64,000 nt of DNA from contig NC_089189.1 in NCBI RefSeq assembly GCF_947507565.1, positions 2,354,122 through 2,418,121 of the forward strand, given 5' to 3'. Origin of the DNA: Oscarella lobularis. Its lineage: Eukaryota; Porifera; Homoscleromorpha; Homosclerophorida; Oscarellidae. The translations under genes and the position numbers were made by a program. This document shows, piece by piece, positions 22,501 to 35,800 of this stretch; positions within the stretch are counted from its first letter, which is position 1, and each line of letters begins with the position of its first letter. Under the pieces are notes generated by a model. The model was given only the letters and a program-made list of their open reading frames with translations. It did not search any database and was not told the origin of the DNA.

Positions 22501-24282
22501 CGTATTCTCTCATAAACGAAGGCCATCGCTCATCGTATTCTCTTATGAACGAAGGCCATCGCTCATCGTATTCTCTCATAAACGAAGGCCATCGCTCATC
22601 GAATTCTCTCATGAACGAAGGCCTTCGCTCATCGTATTCTCTTATGAACGAAGGCCATCGCTCATCGTATTCTCTTATGAACGAAGGCCATCGCTCATCG
22701 TATTCTCTCATGAACGAAGCCTTCGCTCATCGTATTCTCTTATGAACGAAGGCCTTCGCTCATCGTATTCTCTTATGAACGAAGGCCTTCGCTCATCGTA
22801 TTCTCTCATGAACGAAGGCCTTCGCTCATCGTATTCTCTTATGAACGAAGGCCATCGCTCATCGTATTCTCTTATGAACGAAGGCCTTCGCTCATCGTAT
22901 TCTCTCATGAACGAAGCCTTCGCTCATCGTATTCTCTTATGAACGAAGGCCATCGCTCATCGTATTCTCTTATGAACGAAGGCCTTCGCTCATCGTATTC
23001 TCTCATGAACGAAGGCCTTCGCTCATCGTATTCTCTTATGAACGAAGGCCTTCGCTCATCGTATTCTCTCATGAACGAAGGCCATCGCTCATCGTATTCT
23101 CTCATGAACGAAGGCCTTCGCTCATCGTATTCTCTTATGAACGAAGGCTTCGCTCATCGTATTCTCTTATGAACGAAGCCTTCGCTCATCGTATTCTCTC
23201 ATGAACGAAGCCTTCGCTCATCGTATTCTCTTATGAACGAAGGCTTCGCTCATCGTATTCTCTCATGAACGAAGGCCATCGCTCATCGTATTCTCTCATG
23301 AACGAAGGCCTTCGCTCATCGTATTCTCTTATGAACGAAGGCCTTCGCTCATCGTATTCTCTTATGAACGAAGGCCATCGCTCATCGTATTCTCTCATGA
23401 ACGAAGGCCTTCGCTCATCGTATTCTCTCATGAACGAAGGCCTTCGCTCATCGTATTCTCTTATGAACGAAGGCCTTCGCTCATCGTATTCTCTCATGAA
23501 CGAAGGCCATCGCTCATCGTATTCTCTCATGAACGAAGGCCTTCGCTCATCGTATTCTCTTATGAACGAAGGCCATCGCTCATCGTATTCTCTCATGAAC
23601 GAAGGCCTTCGCTCATCGTATTCTCTTATGAACGAAGGCTTCGCTCATCGTATTCTCTTATGAACGAAGGCCTTCGCTCATCGTATTCTCTCATGAACGA
23701 AGGCCTTCGCTCATCGTATTCTCTTATGAACGAAGGCTTCGCTCATCGTATTCTCTTATGAACGAAGGCTTCGCTCATCGTATTCTCTTATGAACGAAGG
23801 CCTTCGCTCATCGTATTCTCTTATGAACGAAGCCATCGCTCATCGTATTCTCTTATGAACGAAGGCCTTCGCTCATCGTATTCTCTTATGAACGAAGGCT
23901 TCGCTCATCGTATTCTCTTATGAACGAAGCCTTCGCTCATCGTATTCTCTTATGAACGAAGCCATCGCTCATCGTATTCTCTTATGAACGAAGGCCATCG
24001 CTCATCGTATTCTCTCATGAACGAAGGCCTTCGCTCATCGTATTCTCTTATGAACGAAGGCTTCGCTCATCGTATTCTCTTATGAACGAAGGCCTTCGCT
24101 CATCGTATTCTCTCATGAACGAAGGCCTTCGCTCATCGTATTCTCTCATGAACGAAGGCCTTCGCTCATCGTATTTTCTCATGAACGAAGGCCTTCGCTC
24201 ATCGTATTCTCTCATGAACGAAGGCCTTCGCTCATCGTATTCTCTCATGAACGAAGGCCATCGCTCATCGTATTCTCTCATG
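16513..24282. repeat. 33-bp minisatellite of about 7.8 kb with higher-order structure
   Basis: Head-to-tail units carry GAACGAAGGCCTTCGCTCAT followed by CGTATTCTCTTAT. Each unit has a small palindrome (CGAAGGCCTTCG). Variants are a GGCCATCGC form of equal length and 32-bp forms with GGCTTCGC or GCCTTCGC. TTATG and TCATG (or TCATA) alternate at unit ends. Because 33 is a multiple of three, runs of full units are open on both strands (11-residue repeats), while 32-bp units break the frame. Identical multi-unit blocks start at 18241, 18960, 20165 and 21630, showing higher-order amplification. The last part (22.2-24.3 kb) is richer in 33-bp and TCATG units. I do not treat it as coding. Confidence 0.95.
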
Positions 24283-24778
24283 TGAAAATCCCGTTCTTCC
24301 ACCGAAGAGATGCAATTCATCGCCGATCAACGCACTTTCGTGGGAAGATCGAGGCTCAGGTGATGCTGATTGGGCCATTTCGTCGTTGAGCAACTTCGAA
24401 TGAGGTTTCTTTTCCTAATTACTAGTAATAAGAGAAAATTTTGCTTTCGCGGCACGAAATGCTCATCAAAAAGAAAATGTAGACTAAAACAGAAAAATTA
24501 TCCAGCATTCTTACTAGTTTTTTTGTCCGAAACGAGGAACGGCGCTGATGGTTCTCAAAAGATTTTGAAGGCCCGTATAAGAACAGAGAGATGACGGTGA
24601 GACGATTGGATCAGGAGGAAAAGACAACGCTGAAGACGATTTCGTCGTCAATTTTTTTAGATGGAGAAGTACGTAGTGAGACACGTTCACATGCCCTACT
24701 CGATAACACGTGATACCAGTGCGTCCAATAGTTGATCGAGTACAAGAAAAGGCGAAATGGCTCCAGGAGTTGTGATTC
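24283..24778. other. Gap between minisatellite and CLUAP1, no gene seen
   Basis: This is unique-looking sequence with no convincing exon on either strand. It includes the 3' flank of the minus-strand CLUAP1 gene. A polyadenylation hexamer for that gene (TTTATT on the plus strand) lies at 24779-24784. Confidence 0.45.
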
Positions 24779-24807
24779 TTTATTTGTATTCGTCATGTAT
24801 GTTAGAT

Positions 24808-26628
24808 TTAAAAATCGTCATCACTTCCCATATCCGGTATCCCTCCATCGCCTCCATCGTCATCATGTTCGTCCCCATAGGCGCCAAGAACGTCTTCATC
24901 ATCTTCATCACCGTCTTGCCCAAGCAAATGACCATTATCAATATCCTCACTATCAGCTTCCGTAGTAAGACTACTTCCTCCTTCATCCTGCAAAAAACAA
25001 CGTATGAATTTAATTATTTTTAATTGATTTTTTCTTACATCGAGCCCTTCCCCAGTCATATTCCCAAATACGCGTCTTCCTCCCTTTCCCCGTATTTCCC
25101 CTTCCTCTTCTTCCTCCTCTTCGTCATCATCTTCTCCGTCCTCCTCATCTTCGTCCTCCTCTTCGTCATCATGTTCAACTCCACTGTCTCCTGTCAATGC
25201 AAATGTATCGTTGATTCCCCCGTGGAGATGCTGCTCTTGTTCCTGCATGCGTCTCTGCATTTCCTGTAGGGAAAGATTCGTTGCCTAAAGGGAGGGAGAA
25301 ATAATAAATTAGGAATATTCAATTTATGGATTTCTTACCTCTAGTTTTTCTTGCTCTATACGGTTCAGTTCTTTCAGCTGATGCTCAAGGTAGGTCAAGT
25401 TTCTAAATCTTTCTATGTATTCCTATACGAAAAAATTAGTTTAATTAATTAATTAATTAATTTTCTTTCTACTTCGTAATGTCGTTTTAATTCTCCTTCG
25501 AGTTTTTCGTATTCGTCCATAAATGCTGGTCTAAAAGTAGAGTTGAAAAATTGAATAGTTTAATTTTTTTCCTATGTTGATCTTTACCTGACGTTTTGAA
25601 GGCTTTTGAGTCTCTTTTGATTTCTCTCCAATTCCTGTTTTTTCTTTTCGATTCTCGCTTCTAAATTCGCTTCGTCTCCCGCCAAATTTTCCAAACGATG
25701 AACAGACTCCCGAGTTTTCCCCTATAGAAATGCTATTATTATATATTTAATTAAATATTGAATTTTCTTACGTGAACTTGATTAATACTCGTTTTCAATT
25801 CTCTCTCAATTTCGTCTAATTCCAAGGGTCGAGCAATAACAGCAACACGCATTTCCTAATTAATTAATAAAGTAGTCATATATAAAATTACTAAATATTC
25901 TTACCTGTAATTCTACTTCCTGTTTGAGTAAAGCACTCAAACTCGATCCATGTTCTGTAATTTCAGAAGCTAATTGACGAACTAATTTTAGATCACTAGT
26001 CTAAAAATAAATATTAATTAATTTTTAATTTAATTCATGAGGTTTTTATTACTTTGCTAGTGATGTCAAATTGTTCAATTGTTGCTGGTTTTACGCCAGC
26101 ACGATCGTTCTGATTGGATCTCATTGCGTCATAAAGCATTGATGCTATTTTTAGAAGTTCTTTCACTGCATAACCGTCGGCTCCATAAAGTTTTTTCCCA
26201 TTGAGTTTGATATGAGCTTTCGTTGCCTATAAAATAGTGACGAAGACACGATATATCAAGAATGCGCACGCTCGTAGCTATGAGTTACGGAGTAGGCGTG
26301 GCCTATGGGCTCACCATAAACTGTGCGACAGATTTGATGAAAAGAACGCGATCTTGCTCCGTATCGGTGTCCATAGGGAGTTCGGCGTTTGGGTCGTACC
26401 TAGAAGAGTCTATCGCGTGCGCGTTAGCAAGGGTTAGACGGCGGAATGACCTTCGAACGAGCCACTGAAGAATTTCGGAGACGAGAGCGAAGTTTGGGCT
26501 GCGGAAGTTTTCCATGGAGATGAGACGTGGATAACCGAGTGCGCGCATCATTTCGGTAAAGTCTGCACGAGCAATTAGACCAGGATAACGCTTCAAAGAC
26601 ACTCACTTCTCATGTCTCTGTACGACAT
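24808..26628 (-). CDS. CLUAP1: Clusterin-associated protein 1 / intraflagellar transport protein 38
   Basis: The first exon at 26628 reads MSYRDMR and splices (A/GTGAGT) to [20 protein letters not shown], the signature start of CLUAP1/IFT38. Further exons give [15 protein letters not shown] with [19 protein letters not shown], and then [21 protein letters not shown] series of coiled-coil exons follows (26.0-25.3 kb). The last two exons encode a strongly acidic Asp/Glu tail ending SDDDF, as in the family. This is a component of the IFT-B complex, needed to build cilia; it acts at the basal body and along the axoneme. Roughly ten exons are separated by introns of about 50-80 bp. No lesion was seen. 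The gene is divergent to talin. Confidence 0.95.
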
Positions 26629-26825
26629 GTTTACGATGCCGAGGTGACGATAGCGTGCGCTCGACAACTTAGAAACGTCAATGTGACGTCAAGCAGGATG
26701 ACGTTTCAAACCGGGAGCGTATCGAATTCCTTCTCGTCCCCCGGATATTTTGGAGCCCACCCAACCGTCACAAAGCATCGTTTTCCAAGGCGTAGACTCG
26801 CTTTGCGCCCTGTCGAACGACCGAA
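26629..26825. promoter_or_regulatory. Bidirectional promoter of CLUAP1 and talin
   Basis: Only 197 bp separate the two start codons on opposite strands, so the promoters and 5' UTRs must overlap here. A CGTCA-type (CRE-like) core occurs at about 26677-26681 within ATGTGACGTCA, and CG dinucleotides are frequent. No TATA box is obvious. Shared regulation is inferred from spacing alone. Confidence 0.55.
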
Positions 26826-29800
26826 ATGGCGTCTCTCGCGCTCCGTATCAACGTTGTCGATCAGAACAACGTGAAAACGATGCAAGTAAGCAAAGCGGGC
26901 CCCCTTACGGGACTCCAAACGGCGAAATCTCGTCGTCTCCGTCACGACAACACTATCGCTTTGCAGTTCGAACCGAGCATGATCGTCTACGACGCATGCA
27001 AGATGATTCGCGAGCGAATCGGCGAACCGCCTGGGGCCGGTAAGATGAAGATAATCGCGTCGCGTTCTCATCCGTTCGTCCGCGCCCTCGCGCTTCCATC
27101 TTCGAGCCCCCGCGTTCTTTACCACTCCCTGTTTTCTCGCTATAAACAGCGCTCCTAAACTGTTGCGGTATTCTCGCGATTCTGCGCACGCTTTTGAATT
27201 CGCTGTTCTACGGCTTTGTCACCTTCCTTATTTGAACATCGCGTGTTTATAGGACAAGGTCACGGCTTATTTTTGGCCAATGAGGACCCAAAACGAGGCG
27301 TGTGGCTCGAAAATGGGCGCACTCTCGATTTTTATCTTCTCAAGCCGGGCGTAAGAAAGAGATATTCGTTTCCCGTTTGGAGGTTTCTAATTATTTTATT
27401 ATTTTTTTCGGTGTAGGATTTGCTTGAGTATAAGAACAAGATGAGACAACTTCGTGTGAGAATGATGGACGAATCTCTCAAAACCGTTTTGGTACGTTGA
27501 AAAAAATATTAGTTTTTGAATTTTTCTTTTATTTCCTGTTTTAGGTTGATGACAGTTTTACTGTTGATCAGCTCGTGAGAACTGTTTGCGAACGAATTGG
27601 TGAATTCAAATTGAATTTTTCGCGTGTTTGTATAATTTTTTGTACTTAGGAATTACGAATTTTGAGGAATTTTCGTTGGTTTGCGAGGACGAAGAGACCA
27701 CGCCCAAAAAGGTGATGTCCCGTCTATGCGTCTGTTTCCTGTTTGCGGTTAATGGAGTTAATTCGTTTAGGCTGCTCCCCCGCAAGTGAGAGATCAGAAG
27801 AAAATGGAAGCATTGAAGAAGAAACTTCACACCGAAGATGATGGTATTGATTATAAGTATTATTTATTATTGTCTTATTGGGTCTATAGTCAATTGGCTG
27901 TCACATGACAAAACGTTGAGATCTCAAGGAATCGCGGAGACTCAAGTTCTCCTTTTGAGGCATGTCTCAAATTAGATTAAATTAATTAGTATTGATTTTC
28001 TGATTGCTTAGGAAAAAGTTCTTCTTTTCGGATCAGAACGTGGATCGCAATGATCCCGTTCAATTGAATCAACTCTACGCTCAAGCAAGAGACGCAATCG
28101 TAGACGGAACTCATCCATGCACTTATGAAGAAGCAATCAACTTGGCAGCACTCCAATGTCAGATCGTCCTGGGAAACCATGACGTAGGAAAACACAAACC
28201 CGGATACATCACGGAAGAGTAATATTAATTTTTTAATTTTGATTGATTATTTATTTTTCTTTCTTTCTTAGACTTGGTAGCTATTTGCCTAAGGAGTATG
28301 TGAAGGCTAAGGGAGTGGAGAGGCGTGTCTTCTCGGAACATGCCAAGTTTACGGGACTTTCTCAATTGAATGCCAAGTTTCGCTACATTCAAGTCGTCCG
28401 TTCACTCAAAACATACGGCGTCACATTCTTTCTCGTCAAAGTACGAAAAAATCAATAGTTATTATATTAATTATTGATTTTTTGTGTCTTCCTATAGGAA
28501 AAGATGAAGGGAAAGAATAAACTCGTTCCTCGTCTTTTGGGAATTACGCGCGAGAGTATCATGCGCGTCGACGAGAGAACGAAGGAAGTGATGAAGACTT
28601 GGCCCTTGACGACGGTTCGTCGTTGGGCCGCGTCACCAAACAGCTTCACTCTCGATTTCGGAGATTATTCCGAGTCCTATTACTCCGTTCAGACGACGGA
28701 AGGAGAACAGATATCCCGTCTCATTGCAGGATACATTGATATCATTTTGAAAAAGGTAATAGGATTAGACCTAATTTATTTATTGATTATGTATTGTTTT
28801 TAGAAACGTGCGACGGATAGACGAGTCCCGGAAGTGGAAGACGAGACCACGTTGACTGAAGACATGGTTCTTCCGGCAAGGTCAATAATTAAATATTACT
28901 CTATAATTGTTTATTTTATTACAAGGGAGAAGAGTAGGCCTATCCCTTGTAATTTTACTGTCATTTATTAATAATGAGAACGAAGAGCTACCACTTCGTT
29001 CTCTCTATTAATCGATTAGAAAGAAGGGCCTTTGTAGCCTTTGTAGTCGTTGTAGCCGTTGTAGTCGTCAATGTAGCCTTTGTAGTCGTTGTAGCCATTG
29101 TAGCCTTTGTAGCCGTTGTAGTCGTTGTAGTCCTTGTAGCCATTGTAGTAGTTGTAGCCTTTGTAGTCGTTGTAGCCGTTGTAGTCCTTGTAGCCATTGT
29201 AGTCGTTGTAGCCTTTGTAGTCGTTGTAGCCGTTGTAGTCCTTGTAGCCGTTGTAGTAGTTGTAGCCTTTGTAGTCGTTGTAGCCGTTGTAGTCCTTGTA
29301 GCCATTGTAGTAGTTGTAGCCTTTGTAGTCGTTGTAGCCGTTGTAGTCCTTGTAGCCATTGTAGTCGTTGTAGCCATTGTAGCCTTTGTAGCCTTTGTAG
29401 TCGTTGTAGTAGTTGTAGTCGTTGTAGCCATTGTAGCCATTGTAGCCGTTGTAGCCTTTGTAGTCGTTGTAGCCGTTGTAGTCGTTGTAGCCATTGTAGC
29501 CATTGTAGCCTTTGTAGTCGTTGTAGCCGTTGTAGTCCTTGTAGCCATTGTAGTAGTTGTAGCCTTTGTAGTCGTTGTAGCCGTTGTAGTCCTTGTAGCC
29601 GTTGTAGTCGTTGTAGCCATTGTAGTCGTAGCCATTGTAGTAGTTGTAGCCTTTGTAGTCGTTGTAGTCCTTGTAGCCATTGTAGTAGTTGTAGCCTTTG
29701 TAGTCGTTGTAGCCGTTGTAGTCCTTGTAGCCATTGTAGTCGTTGTAGCCATTGTAGCCTTTGTAGCCTTTGTAGTCGTTGTAGTAGTTGTAGCCTTTGT

Positions 29801-32800
29801 AGTCCTTGTAGCCATTGTAGTAGTTGTAGCCTTTGTAGTCGTTGTAGCCGTTGTAGTCCTTGTAGCCATTGTAGTAGTTGTAGCCTTTGTAGTCGTTGTA
29901 GCCGTTGTAGTCCTTGTAGCCATTGTAGTCGTTGTAGCCATTGTAGCCTTTGTAGCCTTTGTAGCCGTTGTAGTCGTTGTAGTAGTTGTAGTCGTTGTAG
30001 CCATTGTAGTCGTTGTAGCCATTGTAGTCGTTGTAGCCATTGTAGTCGTTGTAGCCTTTGTAGTCGTTGTAGCCGTTGTAGTCCTTGTAGCCGTTGTAGT
30101 CGTTGTAGCCATTGTAGTCGTTGTAGCCATTGTAGTCGTTGTAGCCTTTGTAGTCGTTGTAGCCTTTGTAGTCCTTGTAGCCGTTGTAGTAGTTGTAGCC
30201 GTTGTAGTCCTTGTAGCCATTGTAGTAGTTGTAGCCTTTGTAGTCGTTGTAGTCCTTGTAGCCATTGTAGTAGTTGTAGCCTTTGTAGTCGTTGTAGCCG
30301 TTGTAGTCCTTGTAGCCATTGTAGTCGTTGTAGCCATTGTAGCCTTTGTAGCCTTTGTAGCCGTTGTAGTCGTTGTAGTAGTTGTAGTCGTTGTAGCTAT
30401 TGTAGTCGTTGTAGCCATTGTAGTCGTTGTAGCCATTGTAGTCGTTGTAGCCTTTGTAGTCGTTGTAGCCGTTGTAGTCCTTGTAGCCGTTGTAGTCGTT
30501 GTAGCCATTGTAGTCGTTGTAGCCATTGTAGTCGTTGTAGCCTTTGTAGTCGTTGTAGCCTTTGTAGTCCTTGTAGCCGTTGTAGTAGTTGTAGCCTTTG
30601 TAGTCGTTGTAGCCGTTGTAGTCCTTGTAGCCATTGTAGTAGTTGTAGCCTTTGTAGTCGTTGTAGTCCTTGTAGCCATTGTAGTAGTTGTAGCCTTTGT
30701 AGTCGTTGTAGCCGTTGTAGTCCTTGTAGCCATTGTAGTCGTTGTAGCCATTGTAGCCTTTGTAGCCTTTGTAGCCGTTGTAGTCGTTGTAGTAGTTGTA
30801 GTCGTTGTAGCCATTGTAGTCGTTGTAGCCATTGTAGTCGTTGTAGCCATTGTAGTCGTTGTAGCCTTTGTAGTCGTTGTAGCCGTTGTAGTCCTTGTAG
30901 CCGTTGTAGTCGTTGTAGCCATTGTAGTCGTTGTAGCCATTGTAGTCGTTGTAGCCTTTGTAGTCGTTGTAGCCTTTGTAGTCCTTGTAGCCGTTGTAGT
31001 AGTTGTAGCCTTTGTAGTCGTTGTAGCCGTTGTAGTCCTTGTAGCCATTGTAGTAGTTGTAGCCTTTGTAGTCGTTGTAGTCGTTGTAGCCATTGTAGCC
31101 ATTGTAGCCTTTGTAGTCGTTGTAGCCGTTGTAGTCCTTGTAGCCATTGTAGTAGTTGTAGCCTTTGTAGTCGTTGTAGCCGTTGTAGTCCTTGTAGCCA
31201 TTGTAGTCGTTGTAGCCATTGTAGCCTTTGTAGCCTTTGTAGCCGTTGTAGTCGTTGTAGTAGTTGTAGTCGTTGTAGCCATTGTAGCCATTGTAGCCGT
31301 TGTAGCCTTTGTAGCCATTGTAGTCGTTGTAGCCGTTGTAGTCGTTGTAGCCATTGTAGCCATTGTAGCCTTTGTAGTCGTTGTAGCCGTTGTAGTCCTT
31401 GTAGCCGTTGTAGTCGTTGTAGCCATTGTAGCCATTGTAGCCTTTGTAGTCGTTGTAGCCGTTGTAGTCCTTGTAGCCGTTGTAGTCGTTGTAGCCATTG
31501 TAGCCATTGTAGCCTTTGTAGTCGTTGTAGCCGTTGTAGTCCTTGTAGCCGTTGTAGTCGTTGTAGCCATTGTAGCCATTGTAGCCTTTGTAGTCGTTGT
31601 AGCCGTTGTAGTCCTTGTAGCCATTGTAGTCGTTGTAGCCTTTGTAGTCGTTGTAGCCATTGTAGTCGTTGTAGCCATTGTAGCCTTTGTAGCCGTTGTA
31701 GCCGTTGTAGTTGTTGTAGTAGTTGTAGTCGTTGTAGCCTTTGTAGCCGTTGTAGTCCTTGTAGTCGTTGTAGTCGTTGTAGCCGTTGTAGCCGTTGTAG
31801 CCATTGTAGCCGTTGTAGTCGTAGCCTCACCCATTGTATCAAAGTTTAGGCCCTCAATTTAATATTTAGGCCCTCAATTTAATATTTAGGCTCTTAGAAT
31901 CAAAGTTTAGGCCCTCAATTTATTATTTAGGCCCTTAGAATGAAAGTTTAGGCCCTCAATTTATTATTTAGGCCCTTAGAATCAAACTTTAGGCCCTCAA
32001 TTTAATGTTTAGGCCCTTAGAATGAAAGTTTAGGCCCTAAACTTTAATATTTAGGCCCTTAGAATCAAAGTTTAGGCCCTAAATTTAATATTTAGGCCTT
32101 TAGAATCAAAGTTTAGGCCCTAAATTTAATATTTAGGTCCTTAGAATGAAAGTTTAGGCCCTAAATTTAATATTTAGGCCCTTAGAATCAAAGTTTAGGC
32201 CCTCAATTTAATATTTAGGTTCTTAGAATCAATATTTATGCCCTCAATTTAATATTTAGGTCCTTAGAATCAAAGTTTAGTCCCTCAATTTAATATTTAG
32301 GTCCTTAGAATGAAAGTTTAGGCCCTAAATTTAATATTTAGGTTCTTAGAATCAAAATTTAGGCCCTCAATTTAATATTTAGGTCCTTAGAATCAAAGTT
32401 TAGTCGCTCAATTTAATATTTAGGTCCTTAGAATGAAAGTTTAGGCCCTAAATTTAATATTTAGGCCCTTCGAATGAAAGTTTAGGCCCTCAATTTAATA
32501 TTTAGGTTCTTAGAATCGAAATTTAGGCCCTCAATTTAATATTTAGGTCCTTAGAATCAAAGTTTAGTCCCTCAATTTAATATTTAGGTCCTTAGAATCA
32601 AAGTTTAGGCCCTAAATTTAATATTTAGGCCCTTAGAATTAGTTGTAGCCTTTGTAGTAGTTGGAGCCTTTGTAGTAGCTACCTCTTCGTACTCTCTAGT
32701 ACTCGATGAGGGAGAAGAGTTGCCCTGTCTCTTGTAATTTTACTGTAATTTCTTATTTTATTGATTTTTTTAGAGCGACGCAAGTGAGTTACGTGACTGC

Positions 32801-35800
32801 GTCTGGTGATCGTGGCGAAGAGGGTCAAATTGCTCATCCGGGTGTTCTCCGAGCGGCTGGAGAGAGCGGCGCTCTTTTCGTTCCCAATGAACCCTTGGAG
32901 GGTTCTCAGATTCAGAGACAGGCTGCCTCAGCTCCTGGATTCTCTCCTGCTCAACAAGCGCTACAGAGTTCCATAGCCAAGGGTCTTGGGACTGCGGATG
33001 TGGCTGTGAATGAGCTGGAAGCGCCCACGCAATTGCCACCCCTTGGCAACGATCCTCAGTCCATGAAATGGAAGCAGAATACATTGGATGTATCAAGGCA
33101 GAATGTGGGCTCACAACTCGCTGCCATGACAGCGGCGGCTGCGCAGATGGTCGGACTCACCGGAGGTAATTAATTTTATTGATTAATTTTTATTGATTAA
33201 TTTTTTCCCTTTAGCTGATCCTGCTGATATTGATTATACAGCTGTTGGCGCTGCTGTTACAACGCTTTCCTCTAATCTGACGGAACTTTCCAAGGGCGTG
33301 AGAATGATTGCTGCTCTTCAGGGAAGTAGTCATGATGGAGAGAAGCTTCTCTCGGCGGCGCGGGGTCTCGCTGGGGCCGTGAGAAATCTTCTCATGTCCG
33401 CTGAACCGTCGGAAGCTCAGGTACGAAATAATCAATAATTAAATAGTAATAATAGACACGTGGTTGTTTTAGAATCGCAAGGCTTTGTTGGATGCCGCTG
33501 CTGAGCTGGGATTATCCGGAACTCGGCTTCTCCTTCTCATGGGAGACCCGGATGTGACGCAAGAAGTTCAAGACGCTCTTCTTGCTAAAGCAAAAGCCGT
33601 TGCCGTGGCGACATCCGGGCTCGTGCAGAATGCAAAGACGGTGGCTGGGAAATGCCCGGATAGCTCTCTCCAAGCCAACGTCATCACTGCGACGAAAGGA
33701 ACGGCAACAGCAACGTCTCAATTAGTGGCATGCACCAAGGTAACTAACGCGCGTTAGGAAGAGTTGATTTTCTATTGATTTTCATTAGATTGTTGCTCCT
33801 ACTGTGACGAATCCTTTGTGTCAAGAACAACTCATCAATTCGGCAAAACAAGTCGCCGGAGCCGTTGAAGGAACAGTCAGCTCAGCACAGGTAATATATA
33901 CCTACACTATTCCTTTGTCCCCTTTTTTTCCATACACTATTCCATTGGCCTCTTTTTTTCCATACACTATTCAAAATAGTTAAACGATTCTTGTTGTTTT
34001 TAGAATGCCTGCAGCGATGATGATGCTCTGAAAGAACTTGGAATGTCGGCAACGAAAGTGACAGATGCACTTCAAGATCTTCTCCGCTACATTCGTGACA
34101 TTGAAGTGGGCGGACTCAAAGGCGGAAAATACGAGGAACAAATCGAGATGATTCTCGCCGCAACAGAACGACTCATCAACAGTCTCGGAAACGCACAGGA
34201 AACAGTCAAATCAGCAAAAACAGTTGCCATGGTAAAGCCAACAAATAACCAATCGTTTATAGTATTGATTTTTTGTGGTCTCCTAGGCAACTTCTCAAAT
34301 GGTTTCCGGTATCAAAGACGAAGCGTCGGGCTTCTCGGATGAAGATGCGAAGAAGCGTCTTTTGGCCGCGGCCAGGGGTCTGGCAGATGCCACAGCGAAG
34401 ATGGTCGACGCAGCCAAAGTCTCGGCGCGTGATCCGTCGAGCGGAGAAGCGCAAGCGGCACTCAAAACGGCGACGGAAGATCTCCGCATGGCCGTCAACG
34501 CGGCAGCCAATAACGCATTGAAGAAGAAACTAATTAAGAAATTAGAAGTTGCGGCGAAGCATACGGCGGCCGCGGCGACGCAATGCATTGCCGCCGCGCA
34601 AGGCGCCGGACCGACCAATCGAAATCAGTCGTCTCAGCAACAGCTTCTTGGAAATTGCAAGACTGTGGCTGATCACATTGGGCGGCTCGTTCAGTCTGTA
34701 CGCGCGAGTATGGCCAATCCGGAGAGCCCAAGTTCTCAGCTGGGTCTTATCAATGCCAGTCAGGCCATTATACAGCCGTGTGGCAAGATGATTGCCGCTT
34801 CGAAAGCTGCTGTTCCCACCGTCGGTGATCAAGCTGCTGCGTTGCAATTGGCTAATTTTGCTAAGCAGACAGCCACGTGTTTGGCTGACTTGAGAGCGGC
34901 TGCTGCCAAGGTAATGACGGTATTATTGATTATTGATTAATTATTTTTTTCTTTAGGCTGCTGAAGCATGCGGTTCTTTGGAAGTTGAAAGTGCTATTGA
35001 TGTTGTGAGACAGTTGGAGGCCGATCTCGTTTCTGTGCAGAAGACGGCCGCTTCCGGGAAATTGCTTCCTTTGCCCGGAGAAACGGTGAGACAATAAATA
35101 ATGTCTAGGGCTCTATATATAGAGAGAGTTACTTGTCTATTTTTTAAGGCGGAGTCATGTGCCCTTGAACTGGGTGCTACATCGAAAACAGTTGGCGCTT
35201 CAATGGCTCAGTTACTGACAGCTGCAGCTCAGGTTAGCATTGGTACACGTCATATATATTCCACTCTAATAATCTTCGTGTTAGGGAAATGAGAACTATA
35301 CTGGAATCGCGGCACGTGACACGGCCAATGCTCTCAAAGTTCTTACCGGTTCTGTTCGTGGCGTTGCCGCGGCAACCGATGATCGCAGTGCGCAAGAGCA
35401 GATCGTTGCCACGGCAATTCAAGTCATGCGTCATTCGCGTCATCTCATTGACGAAGCAAAGAAAGCGATTGCTTCGCCACAGAACCCGGAAAATCAATCT
35501 CGTCTCGCTCAAGCGGCCAAAGCCGTTTCTCAGGCATTGAATCAAGTCATCAATTGTCTTCCCGGACAACGAGACGTCGATGCGGCGATCAAAGAAATCG
35601 CCGCCGCTAGCGTTGCCCTGACGACGGGGCAATATCCGCCGGCGGGTGATATGTCGTTTCAGGACGTTCAAACGTCGTTGAGCGTCAGCGCGGCGGCGTT
35701 GAACGTCAGCGCGAGCGAATTGGTGGCGAATTCGCGCGGGACGCACATGCAATTGGCGCAAGCGTCGAAGAAATTCGCCGGAAAATACAAGGCCGTGCTC

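Noticed and set aside
16513-24282. Repeated open frames of 66-154 codons on both strands
   Set aside because: They follow the 33-bp unit and end wherever a 32-bp unit occurs. No start, splice or domain evidence supports translation.
16513-24282. CRISPR-like array
   Set aside because: Units are contiguous with no unique spacers, and the context is eukaryotic with introns.
24732-25269. Plus-strand frames rich in His/Ile or Phe/Ser
   Set aside because: They are the antisense of the acidic tail exons of CLUAP1.
26886-26967. Extra residues inside talin F0 (VSKAGPLTGLQ...)
   Set aside because: A GTAAGC donor and CTTTGCAG acceptor remove them and restore the conserved KTMQ-FEPS join.
28974-31862. 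Very long open frames on both strands (over 900 codons) in the TTGTAGNNN array
   Set aside because: The 9-bp period keeps frames open. The predicted proteins are pure Val/Ala/Ile or Thr/Met repeats, and the array lies inside a talin intron with intact splice sites on both sides.
31840-32640. Telomere-like repeat (TTTAGGCCC resembles plant TTTAGGG)
   Set aside because: The unit is about 40 bp and only partly TTTAGG-like, and it lies inside a talin intron.
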